NCBI RefSeq assembly: GCF_023167465.1
Contig: NZ_AP025698.1
Span: forward strand, 372,001 to 436,000
Source: Methanothermobacter tenebrarum
GTDB taxonomy: Archaea > Methanobacteriota > Methanobacteria > Methanobacteriales > DSM-23052
DNA: 64,000 nucleotides
Direction: 5' to 3'
Shown here: piece after piece, positions 51,355 to 58,706 of the stretch
Layout of the letters: each line of letters begins with the position of its first letter
Numbering within the stretch: position 1 is the first letter of the stretch
Program-made: the position numbers and the translations under genes
Notes under the pieces: model-generated
Database searches by the model: none
What the model saw: the letters and a program-made list of their open reading frames with translations, nothing else
What the model was told of the DNA's origin: nothing

Positions 51355-52803
51355 ATGATTCCAAGGTGTATGAGCACACAACATCCTGATAATGTAAACC
51401 CACCATTCTTCGCATCAAGCCCACTTCTTAGTGGTGAGGATGAAATAAAAGAAGCATACTATGTATTTTCTCATCTTGGATGTGACGAGCAAATGTGGGA
51501 TTGCGAAGGTAAAGAAGTCGATAACTATGTCGTGAAAAAACTCCTTGCAAATTATAAATCATTCTTCCAAGAAAACATACTAGGAGAAGATTACAGATTA
51601 ACCCTAAGAGTCCCTAATCCCACAATAGAACGTGAAGAGGCGAAAATACTACTCGAAACCCTTGAAAGCATACCCCGCTCATATGATACGGCCACACTAT
51701 TCTATGGCATGGAAGTAGCCCCAGTCTTTGAAGTTATACTACCAATGACCTCATCCAGCACATCCCTTAACCGCATATACAACTATTATAAAAAATTTGT
51801 AGTCGAAAAACAGAATTTTTCACTTGGGGATGTGACAATAAAAGAATGGATAGGAGAATTCAAACCCCAAAGCATAAACGTAATACCACTCTTCGAAGAC
51901 TATGATGGGATGCTATCAGCAGCCAATATAACCAGAGAATATCTAGATGGGAAAAACATCCACCACCAGAGAGTGTTCTTGGCACGTTCAGACCCGGCCA
52001 TGAACTATGGGATGATATCAGCCATAATCCTCAATAAAATAGCCCTTCAAAACTTTGAAGAACTCGAAAAAGAAACAGGGATAAGAATCTATCCCATAAT
52101 AGGCATGGGCTCAGCACCCTTCCGGGGAAACCTAAAACCATCCAATGTAGACAATGTCATAAAAGAATATCCAAACACCTACACTTTCACGTTACAATCA
52201 TCCTTCAAATATGACCATCCACCACGAGAAGTTATCAGGGCCGTTGACAAGCTGAAATCGAAGAAACCAGGCAAAGCACATGAAATAGAAGCCGAAGTCG
52301 CGCTTGAAATCATGCAAAAATATTGTAGAGAATATCGTCGCCAAGTACTGAAACTCGCAGACACAATAAACCAGGTAGCGAAATACGTGCCCAAAAGAAG
52401 GAAAAGGAAACTCCACATAGGACTCTTCGGCTATTCAAGGAGCATCGGGAAAGTTTCCCTGCCAAGGGCCATAACCTTCACAGCAGCCCTCTATTCCATT
52501 GGAGTGCCACCTGAAATCCTAGGCTTTAACGCACTCTCTGATAAAGACATTGAACACCTCCACGAAATTTACATAAACCTTGAAAAGGACATGCTAGATG
52601 CCCTCAGATACATGAACCCTGATTCACCCTATCTAGAAGATGAACTACACTGGAAAGTCAAAGAACACTTCCAGGATATAGAATATGACATAAAACACAA
52701 AAAACTAGTTGATGATATAAACAAGAGCTTATCACTTGGCCAGATAAGGATAATCCAGACCAGGATCCTCGAAGCGGCAAGCCTAAGGAGATTTCTTGGA
52801 TAA
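51355..52803 (+). CDS. ppcA: Phosphoenolpyruvate carboxylase, archaeal type
   Basis: 482 residues, the short archaeal PEPC, which makes oxaloacetate for biosynthesis. It begins IPRCMSTQHPDNVNPPFF, the family start; EAYYVFSHLGCDEQMWDCEGKEVD (about 36, in part), VFLARSDPAMNYGM (about 202) and IGMGSAPFRGNLKP (about 245) carry active-site residues, and a C-terminal GLFGYSRSIG region is also typical. The frame opens at 51265, but GGGTG and the family start fit ATG 51355. It is followed by the RNA-like elements. Confidence 0.96.
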   Translation: MIPRCMSTQHPDNVNPPFFASSPLLSGEDEIKEAYYVFSHLGCDEQMWDCEGKEVDNYVVKKLLANYKSFFQENILGEDYRLTLRVPNPTIEREEAKILLETLESIPRSYDTATLFYGMEVAPVFEVILPMTSSSTSLNRIYNYYKKFVVEKQNFSLGDVTIKEWIGEFKPQSINVIPLFEDYDGMLSAANITREYLDGKNIHHQRVFLARSDPAMNYGMISAIILNKIALQNFEELEKETGIRIYPIIGMGSAPFRGNLKPSNVDNVIKEYPNTYTFTLQSSFKYDHPPREVIRAVDKLKSKKPGKAHEIEAEVALEIMQKYCREYRRQVLKLADTINQVAKYVPKRRKRKLHIGLFGYSRSIGKVSLPRAITFTAALYSIGVPPEILGFNALSDKDIEHLHEIYINLEKDMLDALRYMNPDSPYLEDELHWKVKEHFQDIEYDIKHKKLVDDINKSLSLGQIRIIQTRILEAASLRRFLG

Positions 52804-52872
52804 AAAACCCCAAAGGGTAGTGGATAGGGACCTGCCGCGACTAATCCTTTTAACTTTATCAGCGTCGGCGGG

Positions 52873-52881
52873 GAAGCCCCC
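52873..52881 (+). repeat. GAAGCCCCC box of RNA element B
   Basis: The same nine bases precede copy A at 604-612, and AAGCCCCC(C) recurs at 47944, 53032 and 53393. In A and E this box can pair with GGGG plus TTC downstream; in B the possible 3' partner is GGTAATTC (53007-53014), a weaker match. A TATA-like AAATATAA (52893-52900) follows, about 18 bases before the core of copy B. Confidence 0.4.
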
Positions 52882-52917
52882 AGAGGCGATGAAAATATAA
52901 GCTATAGTTATACGGGG

Positions 52918-53016
52918 CTGGGACAGTCACCAGACCAATGAGAAAACCCCTCTACATGGTATCCCGGCAGGTTCTCATCATCAAAGCACCCATACGATAG
53001 GGTGAAGGTAATTCAC
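52918..53016 (+). ncRNA. Candidate structured RNA, copy B
   Basis: 99 nt, the same length as copy A. CTGGGACAGTCACCAG (52918-52933) makes a shorter 5' hairpin (CTGG/CCAG); ATGAGAAAACCCCTCTAC (52938-52955) matches copy C exactly; TCATCATCAAAGCA is at 52975-52988; GGTAATTCAC ends it at 53007-53016. CCCT near 52948-52951 can pair with AGGG near 52999-53002. It lies after ppcA and before copy D and the tRNA-Gln genes, not directly before a protein gene, which argues for an independent RNA rather than only a leader. Confidence 0.4.
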
Positions 53017-53023
53017 TGATCCA

Positions 53024-53064
53024 TTGCTCCTAAGCCCCCACACAAAGGAGGGGGGATACAGCAA
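53024..53064 (+). repeat. Short AAGCCCCC hairpin between copies B and D
   Basis: TTGCT (53024-53028) pairs with AGCAA (53060-53064) and CCCCC (53035-53039) with GGGGG (53050-53055), with a CTAAG/ATAC internal loop between. It repeats the AAGCCCCC...GGGGGATA context of the larger elements without their central part. Function unknown. Confidence 0.35.
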
Positions 53065-53193
53065 GTGGAGGCGTGTATGGGAGATGGTTAGAAAAATTTT
53101 ACAAGCATGAAATCCCCTTGGGTAATGTGAAGCAGTTCAACCGGAGGATAAAAAATTATATATAAGAGATGACAAGAACTATGAAATAGGATG

Positions 53194-53298
53194 CTGGACC
53201 GGGACAACCCCCATAGCAGAAAAACCTCCAACCCATATGATCCCCCAACTGGAAGGGTAATTAGAGGGGCAAGTCTCCCCCACCACTAGATAGTTCAC
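53194..53298 (+). ncRNA. Candidate structured RNA, diverged copy D
   Basis: About 105 nt. GGGACAACCCCC (53201-53212) matches the 5' hairpin of copy C; GCAGAAAAACCTCC (53216-53229) replaces ATGAGAAAACCCC; GATAGTTCAC ends it (53289-53298). CCTC near 53225-53228 can pair with GAGG near 53264-53267, a compensated change against CCCCT/AGGGG in copy C. The TCATCAT box is missing. A strong TATA-like ATTATATATAAG lies at 53155-53166. GTGAA at 53127-53131 could pair with the terminal TTCAC, but it lies upstream of that TATA box, so boundaries are uncertain. Confidence 0.35.
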
Positions 53299-53390
53299 AT
53301 AGAACCAATAACACAATCAAGGATATGAGACAGCGGGGCCGTGAACCCAGCCAGCACAAAGCTAAGAACTTCGAGTACTATCTAAATACT

Positions 53391-53423
53391 GGAAGCCCCC
53401 CATTATCCAATGGGGTGATTCAC
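53391..53423 (+). repeat. Minimal hairpin with the element's closing stem
   Basis: GGAAGCCCCCCATT (53391-53404) and AATGGGGTGATTCAC (53409-53423) form a hairpin: CCCCATT pairs with AATGGGG, and GAA with TTC across an asymmetric G/TGA loop. This is the same outer pairing as in copy A (GAA-G-CCCCC with GGGGG-TAG-TTC) without the inner domain. It lies 22 bases before the first tRNA-Gln. Confidence 0.4.
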
Positions 53424-53444
53424 GAAAGTAGGATAAGCTCTTAT

Positions 53445-53516
53445 AGTCCCGTGGGGTAGTGGCAATCCTGATGGGCTCTGGACCCATCGACAGCGGTTCG
53501 ACTCCGCTCGGGACTA
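53445..53516 (+). tRNA. tRNA-Gln (CUG anticodon)
   Basis: A complete 72-nt cloverleaf without intron or encoded CCA. Acceptor stem AGTCCCG/CGGGACT, D arm with GGG...CC, anticodon stem ATGGG/CCCAT around loop CTCTGGA, giving anticodon CTG, and T arm with GGTTCGACTCC. Only the anticodon arm and one D-loop base differ from the next tRNA. In methanogens it is charged through Glu-tRNA-Gln and the GatDE amidotransferase. Confidence 0.95.
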
Positions 53517-53546
53517 TACAATCTTCCTTTTTATACAAGTTTTCAT

Positions 53547-53618
53547 AGTCCCGTGGGGTAGTGGTAATCCTACCGGGCTTTGGACCCGGTGACAGCGGTT
53601 CGACTCCGCTCGGGACTA
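53547..53618 (+). tRNA. tRNA-Gln (UUG anticodon)
   Basis: A 72-nt cloverleaf nearly identical to the tRNA 30 bases upstream. Anticodon stem ACCGGG...CCCGGT around CTTTGGA gives anticodon TTG. No intron or encoded CCA. The 30-base spacer has no clear separate promoter at the right distance, so the pair is probably one transcript. Confidence 0.95.
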
Positions 53619-53629
53619 TCATCACATAC

Positions 53630-53637
53630 TTTTTTTT
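53630..53637 (+). terminator. Oligo-T terminator after tRNA-Gln genes
   Basis: A run of eight T residues 12 bases after the second tRNA, typical of archaeal intrinsic termination. A weaker T-run (TTCCTTTTT) lies between the two tRNAs. Confidence 0.55.
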
Positions 53638-53650
53638 GAAGGTTATAAAA

Positions 53651-54796
53651 ATGGAGAGACTCCTCATAGTAGGTGCGAATACAAGGCCTGTTGCAGAGGC
53701 AGCATATAACCTTGGATTCAAGGTTTATTCTGTAAGTTATTATTGTCCAAGAGATTTCAATTCTTATCATAAAAGAAGGTGCATACTAGAACAGGAGCCT
53801 CTAAAATCCTCAGGGAGGTTCCATGAGAAATTCAGACCATCAGATCTTAAACTTTTGGCCGAGGACTTTCTAGATGAAATTGACAAGATCATAATTTTAA
53901 GTGGAGGTTCCCCTGAAGATTTCCCCTCCAGAAAAATCCTCGGTAACAAGAAGACGCAGAAAATAGAAGACAAGTACAAGTTATATAAGAGGTTGCGTGG
54001 GAAATTCAAAGTCCCAGAGACTTACAAGTTGGATGATATAGAGGAAGCATGGGAGATACAAGAACAAAAACCAGAAAAAAGATTCCTAATAAAGCCTTTA
54101 ACAGGCTCTGGGGGTTTTGGGGTCTCCCCCATATCAGATTATAAGGGAAAGCCTATGGGTCCTTTCATCCTCCAAGAATTTATTGAAGGGTTACATTTAA
54201 GCGCTTCCGTACTCTCCACCGGCAAGGATGTTATGACAATATTCACGAGCAGACAATTAATAGACACCAATATTAGAGGATGGGAGGATAATCTCATATA
54301 TGCTGGGAATATAGTGCCTGCACCCTATCCTGAAATTAAAAAGGTAGGAGAAGATGTGATCAAAAGCCTGTCACTTCTAGGATCAAATGGTGTTGACATG
54401 GTTTTATCCTCTGATGGTTTATATGTGATTGAAGTTAATCCTCGCATACAGGGCACTTTTGAATGTGCCTGGCTCTCCCTTGGCATTAACATGTTATCCG
54501 CCCATATCAGCGCCTGTGAAGGCGAACTTATAAATGAACCTCAAAGGAAAAAGTATACAATAAAAAGGATAGTCTACGCCCCTTGCAAGTGTCAAGTTGG
54601 GGATCTTAACCTTCCAAGGGTATATGATATACCCTGTGATGGTTCCATAATAGAGGCGGGCGAGCCGCTGGTAACTTTACTCGATTCGCATGAAAATCTC
54701 AACACCCTCCGGGGGAATATCAAGGATAGTTTTGAACAAGTTATTGGGAGATTAAAAATTCTAAAGAGGCGCCCTTATTATACCCAGGAGTACTAG
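53651..54796 (+). CDS. ATP-grasp enzyme (predicted carboligase)
   Basis: 381 residues. It starts with a Rossmann-like LLIVGANTRPVAEAAYNLGF (about 4-23), then an ATP-grasp domain with RFLIKPLTGSGGFGVSP (about 138-154), FILQEFIEG (about 168) and VIEVNPRIQGTFE (about 261-273), the metal-binding ExNPR site. Known as a group of predicted archaeal ATP-dependent carboligases; the acid and amine joined are unknown. The C-terminal 70 residues include CKCQVGD and DIPCDG, possibly metal-binding. The frame opens inside the upstream tRNA; ATG 53651 with GAAGG upstream is the real start. Confidence 0.88.
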   Translation: MERLLIVGANTRPVAEAAYNLGFKVYSVSYYCPRDFNSYHKRRCILEQEPLKSSGRFHEKFRPSDLKLLAEDFLDEIDKIIILSGGSPEDFPSRKILGNKKTQKIEDKYKLYKRLRGKFKVPETYKLDDIEEAWEIQEQKPEKRFLIKPLTGSGGFGVSPISDYKGKPMGPFILQEFIEGLHLSASVLSTGKDVMTIFTSRQLIDTNIRGWEDNLIYAGNIVPAPYPEIKKVGEDVIKSLSLLGSNGVDMVLSSDGLYVIEVNPRIQGTFECAWLSLGINMLSAHISACEGELINEPQRKKYTIKRIVYAPCKCQVGDLNLPRVYDIPCDGSIIEAGEPLVTLLDSHENLNTLRGNIKDSFEQVIGRLKILKRRPYYTQEY

Positions 54797-54922
54797 TATG
54801 AATATGATGAGTCCTATTACTATTAATATCCTTGTAAGTATCATACCCCATGTTAATATGAGGAATATTTTAGCTCTCCTATCCGGGTCCTTGAGGTATT
54901 CTTCAATGGGGTCCCTGCTCAT
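54761..54922 (-). CDS. Small membrane protein (53 residues)
   Basis: Translation gives a 53-residue protein starting MSRDPIEEYLKDPDRRAKIF, followed by two adjoining hydrophobic stretches (LILTWGMILTR and ILIVIGLIIFILVLLGII), ending in RAPL. The N-terminal soluble tip followed by a membrane anchor looks genuine rather than random. ATG overlaps the stop of the UPF0216 gene upstream (ATGA), which supports translational coupling. Its 3' end overlaps the convergent ATP-grasp gene by 36 bases. Function unknown. Confidence 0.75.
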   Translation of the reverse strand: MSRDPIEEYLKDPDRRAKIFLILTWGMILTRILIVIGLIIFILVLLGIIRAPL

Positions 54923-55344
54923 TTAATGCCCCCCAGGTTGTTTACGAGGAAAATATATTGAGTTGTAGTTGGGAGTTCTCTTCTTAGAATCTTAATCTCA
55001 GGATTATAAATGTGTATCTCATCTGGTATATCATATTCGTCTATTTCTCTTCCTATAATCTCTGAGACTATTTTAACTTCTAGTTTCCCTTTTATCCTCG
55101 CACCAGAAATTGTCGCGTCTATTTCTATGTATATGGGTAACCTGAGACGTTCCTGTTCGTCCTCGGAGAGTAATGAGGCTATAAATTTAAGTTCAGCTGT
55201 CTTGAACCTGTGTCTGCTCCCATCTGCCCCGATCACGTGGGGTTTTTCCTCTCCTAAAAGTTCCTTGAGGGTTTTCCTCTTCCTTGGCACATGCCTGTTA
55301 AGGATGACAATCTGCTTCTTTATAAGCCTTTCAGTTCTATCCAT
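54919..55344 (-). CDS. UPF0216 family protein
   Basis: About 141 residues. Conserved archaeal family with ILNRHVPRKRKTLKELL (about 14), PHVIGADGSRHRFKTAEL (about 35) and LPIYIEIDATISGARIKG (about 70). No function is known. Possible starts are GTG 55359, ATG 55356 and ATG 55344; the last leaves GTGAT upstream and matches the family beginning best. It is followed by the small membrane protein gene with a 4-base overlap. It is divergent from the gene at 55411. Confidence 0.88.
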   Translation of the reverse strand: MDRTERLIKKQIVILNRHVPRKRKTLKELLGEEKPHVIGADGSRHRFKTAELKFIASLLSEDEQERLRLPIYIEIDATISGARIKGKLEVKIVSEIIGREIDEYDIPDEIHIYNPEIKILRRELPTTTQYIFLVNNLGGIK

Positions 55345-55410
55345 CTCATCTCTCATCACAATATATTAATATCTTATAAAATATCAAAATAACTACTGGG
55401 GGATGTTAAG

Positions 55411-55743
55411 TTGGATGTTGATATTGAACAATGTAGAGAAAATGATAAAATAAAAGAGCTTATAAGTACAAGCGGGCTCCCGATAAAGTATATCAAGATC
55501 CTTTTGCGCTTGGCTGATGCTATATACCTTAATGCAATAAACTACAATGTCAGGATAGAAGATGGAGAAGTTTCAATTATCCTTGTCTCATCCAAGGGCG
55601 AAGACAACTTCGGAAGATTCATCACAAGCGCACTTACAAATGTATTCTATCGTATCCGAGAATTAGAGAAGAAACACGAAGACATACACACAAAATGCAT
55701 AATACATGATGACATCCTTGAAATCCAATTTAGATTCACATAG
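55411..55743 (+). CDS. Conserved hypothetical protein
   Basis: 110 residues, TTG start behind GGGGGAT. Helical first half (LPIKYIKILLRLADAIYLNAINY) and strand-helix second half ending in IIHDDILEIQFRF. The pattern is reminiscent of small archaeal Pcc1-like or regulatory folds, but no family can be named with confidence. It is followed after 11 bases by another unknown gene on the same strand. Confidence 0.7.
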   Translation: MDVDIEQCRENDKIKELISTSGLPIKYIKILLRLADAIYLNAINYNVRIEDGEVSIILVSSKGEDNFGRFITSALTNVFYRIRELEKKHEDIHTKCIIHDDILEIQFRFT

Positions 55744-55754
55744 GCTAGATAAAA

Positions 55755-56255
55755 ATGAGATTGGAATATTATCACAAGTTAATAAAAGAGGTTGGAGACC
55801 TGGAAATTGACACTTCCACGCCTTCAAAGTCCCGGAAAACATTAATGGAATTGAAAAGGAAGAAGAGGATCCTTAGAAGGTTAAAAAAGAAGCTGATGAA
55901 GGATATAATGAACATTGAAGTGGATTATCTTATAAAGAGGATAGCCATCCGCCGGGAAATAGAAGACTATGAAGCGAATCCATCACTACTCAAAAGGTTA
56001 ACGGGAAAAGACTCCCACACTCTAAGACTAAAAGCATTAAAGAAGATTGAAAAGGATCGAGAAACCAGGATAAAACCCTACAATGAGATTAGAGAAGAGA
56101 TAAATAAACTACTTAACGAGATTGATGATATCATAATGGAACATGTCAGTCCAGGAAGTCGCGTAAAAGAGAGATTCAACCCACAGAATTTAGATAGGGG
56201 GGGTCAAAGCCCCCAAACAATCCCATCAATTGTAAATGGGGTGTTAATGGGTTAA
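55755..56255 (+). CDS. Conserved hypothetical basic coiled-coil protein
   Basis: 166 residues, mostly helical and rich in Lys/Arg/Glu (about residues 25-125: ELKRKKRILRRLKKKLMKDI), suggesting a coiled coil or a nucleic-acid-binding helical bundle. The C-terminal 30 residues (GGQSPQTIPSIVNGVLMG) look disordered. No family recognised. Its end overlaps the convergent DUF22-like gene by 12 bases. Confidence 0.7.
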   Translation: MRLEYYHKLIKEVGDLEIDTSTPSKSRKTLMELKRKKRILRRLKKKLMKDIMNIEVDYLIKRIAIRREIEDYEANPSLLKRLTGKDSHTLRLKALKKIEKDRETRIKPYNEIREEINKLLNEIDDIIMEHVSPGSRVKERFNPQNLDRGGQSPQTIPSIVNGVLMG

Positions 56256-56633
56256 TTCTATTGGTAAAAGTATCAGGACGCCTAGAAGGTCATTCTTTTT
56301 TATCTCACCACTTAAAGCCGCTACAAAGGTTGCATGGTCCGCGCTTCGCTCCATGCTAATAGGTAGAGGCACCTCCTCTCCAGCTGCGATCACATGACCC
56401 AATCCATGGGTTGCATAGGCACACAAGTAAACTATGTGGTTGCTGGGTATCCTGATCCTCTTTATCTTGATGGGTTTTACTTCTCCCGCCTTCACTTTCA
56501 CATTTTCAGCTGCAAGTATAGCCCTCAGGTGACCATAAATCTCAGCATCTACTAATCTGAAATCAACTAGTTCCTTCGCGTATTTTTCAGTTGCCCTTTT
56601 AACCTCGCCGAGTCTTGTTAATATCCTGACCAT
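56244..56633 (-). CDS. DUF22-like archaeal protein
   Basis: 129 residues. Features include VKPIKIKRIRIPSNHIVYLCAYATHGLGHVIAAGEEVPLPI (in part IVYLCAYATHGLGHVIAAG), a hydrophobic beta-rich core. It resembles the small archaeal DUF22 family, whose function is unknown; identification is moderate. The start overlaps the end of atpD by 1 base, so it is the last gene of the ATP synthase transcript, though not a known subunit. Confidence 0.7.
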   Translation of the reverse strand: MVRILTRLGEVKRATEKYAKELVDFRLVDAEIYGHLRAILAAENVKVKAGEVKPIKIKRIRIPSNHIVYLCAYATHGLGHVIAAGEEVPLPISMERSADHATFVAALSGEIKKNDLLGVLILLPIELTH

Positions 56634-57274
56634 TACTCCATCTCCATGGATTCTTTAATCATCTTCAATCTCACGAAATTCTCTCTTTCCATCTCCTCTA
56701 ACCGCATTTCGATGTAATTGACCGTATTCTGCAATCTTGGTATAATTATGTTTTCAAGGGCGTTAACCCTCCTCTTTGTGGATTCTATCTCCCCAGCGAG
56801 CAACCTTACACTCTTTTCTATCTCCCCCAATTCTACTATGAGGGATACTGACTCCTCAAATTTCTTAGCAGCCTCGTCAAGTTTAACAGAAGTATCCACT
56901 AGACCATATCCCCGCTCTACCATGGACCTTTCCGTTGACTCTATATCCACTACTGGGACAACAACACCCATTATATTCCTGGAGTCGATTTCAACCTTGA
57001 TAAACTCTTTAACCGCCATGGCAGCCTTATTAACGGCCATGTCACCCATCATTATCTGCGCTTCCGTCAAGTCCTTAAATGCATCCTTCAATTTTTCCTC
57101 GACCCTTTCTCGGGCCCCCCTAACCCTCTCTAGTATGTTGAAGAATTCCATGATGAGGGCGTTCCTTTTTTCCTTTAATAGGTTATATCCCTTGACAGCG
57201 AGCTTTTCTCTCTGTTTAAGTTTTAGAAGTTCCATCCTAGTTGGGTTGATCCCTTCGATTATTTCCTGTGCCAA
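56633..57274 (-). CDS. atpD: A-type ATP synthase subunit D
   Basis: 213 residues. Conserved opening GINPTRMELLKLKQREKLAVKGYNLLKEKR (in part PTRMELLKLKQ), then long coiled-coil helices (about 10-75 and 130-205) flanking a short beta hairpin. It is the central rotor shaft linking A3B3 to the membrane ring, equivalent to gamma of F-ATPases. It follows atpB by 40 bases and ends against the DUF22-like gene. Confidence 0.97.
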   Translation of the reverse strand: MAQEIIEGINPTRMELLKLKQREKLAVKGYNLLKEKRNALIMEFFNILERVRGARERVEEKLKDAFKDLTEAQIMMGDMAVNKAAMAVKEFIKVEIDSRNIMGVVVPVVDIESTERSMVERGYGLVDTSVKLDEAAKKFEESVSLIVELGEIEKSVRLLAGEIESTKRRVNALENIIIPRLQNTVNYIEMRLEEMERENFVRLKMIKESMEME

Positions 57275-57314
57275 AATTTATCCCCCCATAAAAGGTAAAA
57301 GATGTCTTGGGGGT

Positions 57315-58706
57315 TTATTCCCCTTTTGGTAAGTATTTGTCGATGTGCTCCTCAGCCACTCTCTTGAGTTCCGCGCGTGGTAATATGCTTAGAAGCTCCC
57401 AGCCAAGGTTGAGAGTCTCCTCGATTGATCTATCCTCGTCACGTCCCTGGTTTATAAACCTTTTTTCGAATTCATCGGCAAACTGCAAGTATTTACGGTC
57501 CCTGTCAGTTAATGCTTCTTCACCCACCACGGCAACTAGGTCGCGAAGGTCTCGACCCTCTGCATATGCAGAGTATAATTGGTCTGAAACTCCACTATGA
57601 TCCTCTCTGGTCCTCCCCTCTCCTATACCACCGCTCATAAGCCTTGATAGTGATGGTAGAACATCTACTGGTGGGTATATACCCTTACGGTGGAGTTCGC
57701 GGCTGAGCACCACCTGGCCCTCTGTAATGTAACCTGTGAGGTCTGGTATTGGATGTGTAATATCGTCTTGTGGCATGACCAGAATTGGCATCTGGGTTAT
57801 TGACCCTTTCTTGTCGATTATACGCCCTGCTCTTTCATAGATGCTTGCAAGGTCTGTGTACATGTATCCAGGGTACCCTCTCCTACCAGGGACTTCCTCC
57901 CTGGCAGCTGATATCTCCCTTAAAGCTTCACAGTAATTTGTCATGTCAGTGAGGATGACGAGAACGTGCATATCATGTTCGAATGCGAAATATTCAGCTG
58001 TTGTGAGAGCCATCCTCGGTGTGATTATACGTTCAATGGCAGGGTCGTCTGCAAGGTTCATGAATACTGTTACGCGTTCAAGGGCGCCGGTTTGTTCAAA
58101 ATCTCGCATGAAATAATTAGCCTCTTCGTGTGTTATACCCATGGCCGTGAATATGACTGCGAATTCGCTCTCTTCTGTAAGGACTTTTGCTTGTCTTGCG
58201 ATTTGGGCTGCCAGTTCATTGTGTGGCAATCCTGAACCTGAAAAGATGGGTAATTTCTGTCCCCTGACGAGGGTGTTCATCCCATCAATTGTTGATATAC
58301 CAGTCTGGATGAACTCTGCAGGGAATGCTCTTGCTGAGGGGTTTATTGGATAACCGTTAATGTCAAGTTCTTTTTCTGGGATGATCTCCGGGCCACCATC
58401 TATGGGTTTCCCCGTACCGTCGAATATGCGGCCTAACATGTCCATTGAAACGCCTATCTTTGCTGTTTCTCCTGTGAAGCGTATTTTTGTTGTTTCAGTG
58501 TTAAGGTCGCTTGTACCCTCGAATACTTGTACAACGGCGATGTCTTCTCGCACTTCAAGTACCTGGCCCCTTCTTTTTTCGCCAGTTGGTGTTTCAATTT
58601 CAACGATTTCACCATACGCTGCTCCCTCAACGCCTTCCACTATCATCAGGGGCCCTGACACTTCACTTACTGTGGTGTATTCGCGGGTTTTAATATCTAC
58701 TTTCAT
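57315..58706 (-). CDS. atpB: A-type ATP synthase subunit B (non-catalytic)
   Basis: 463 residues. Beta-barrel N-terminal domain (EVSGPLMIVEGVEGAAYGEIV), nucleotide-binding domain without a Walker A lysine motif (PIFSGSGLPHNEL, about 153, in place of GxxxxGKT) and C-terminal helical domain with PSLSRLMSGGIGEGRTREDH (about 347). It forms the A3B3 headpiece with subunit A and has a regulatory nucleotide site. It overlaps atpA by 4 bases. Confidence 0.98.
   Translation of the reverse strand: MKVDIKTREYTTVSEVSGPLMIVEGVEGAAYGEIVEIETPTGEKRRGQVLEVREDIAVVQVFEGTSDLNTETTKIRFTGETAKIGVSMDMLGRIFDGTGKPIDGGPEIIPEKELDINGYPINPSARAFPAEFIQTGISTIDGMNTLVRGQKLPIFSGSGLPHNELAAQIARQAKVLTEESEFAVIFTAMGITHEEANYFMRDFEQTGALERVTVFMNLADDPAIERIITPRMALTTAEYFAFEHDMHVLVILTDMTNYCEALREISAAREEVPGRRGYPGYMYTDLASIYERAGRIIDKKGSITQMPILVMPQDDITHPIPDLTGYITEGQVVLSRELHRKGIYPPVDVLPSLSRLMSGGIGEGRTREDHSGVSDQLYSAYAEGRDLRDLVAVVGEEALTDRDRKYLQFADEFEKRFINQGRDEDRSIEETLNLGWELLSILPRAELKRVAEEHIDKYLPKGE

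Noticed and set aside
53024..53423. Possible CRISPR-like repeats in the 52.8-53.4 kb region
   Set aside because: Repeats are too few, unequal in spacing and structured rather than regular; no cas gene is near.
53362..53770. Minus-strand frames over the two tRNA-Gln genes with a repeated VPSGVEPLS-type sequence
   Set aside because: The repeat comes from the complement of the two near-identical tRNAs.
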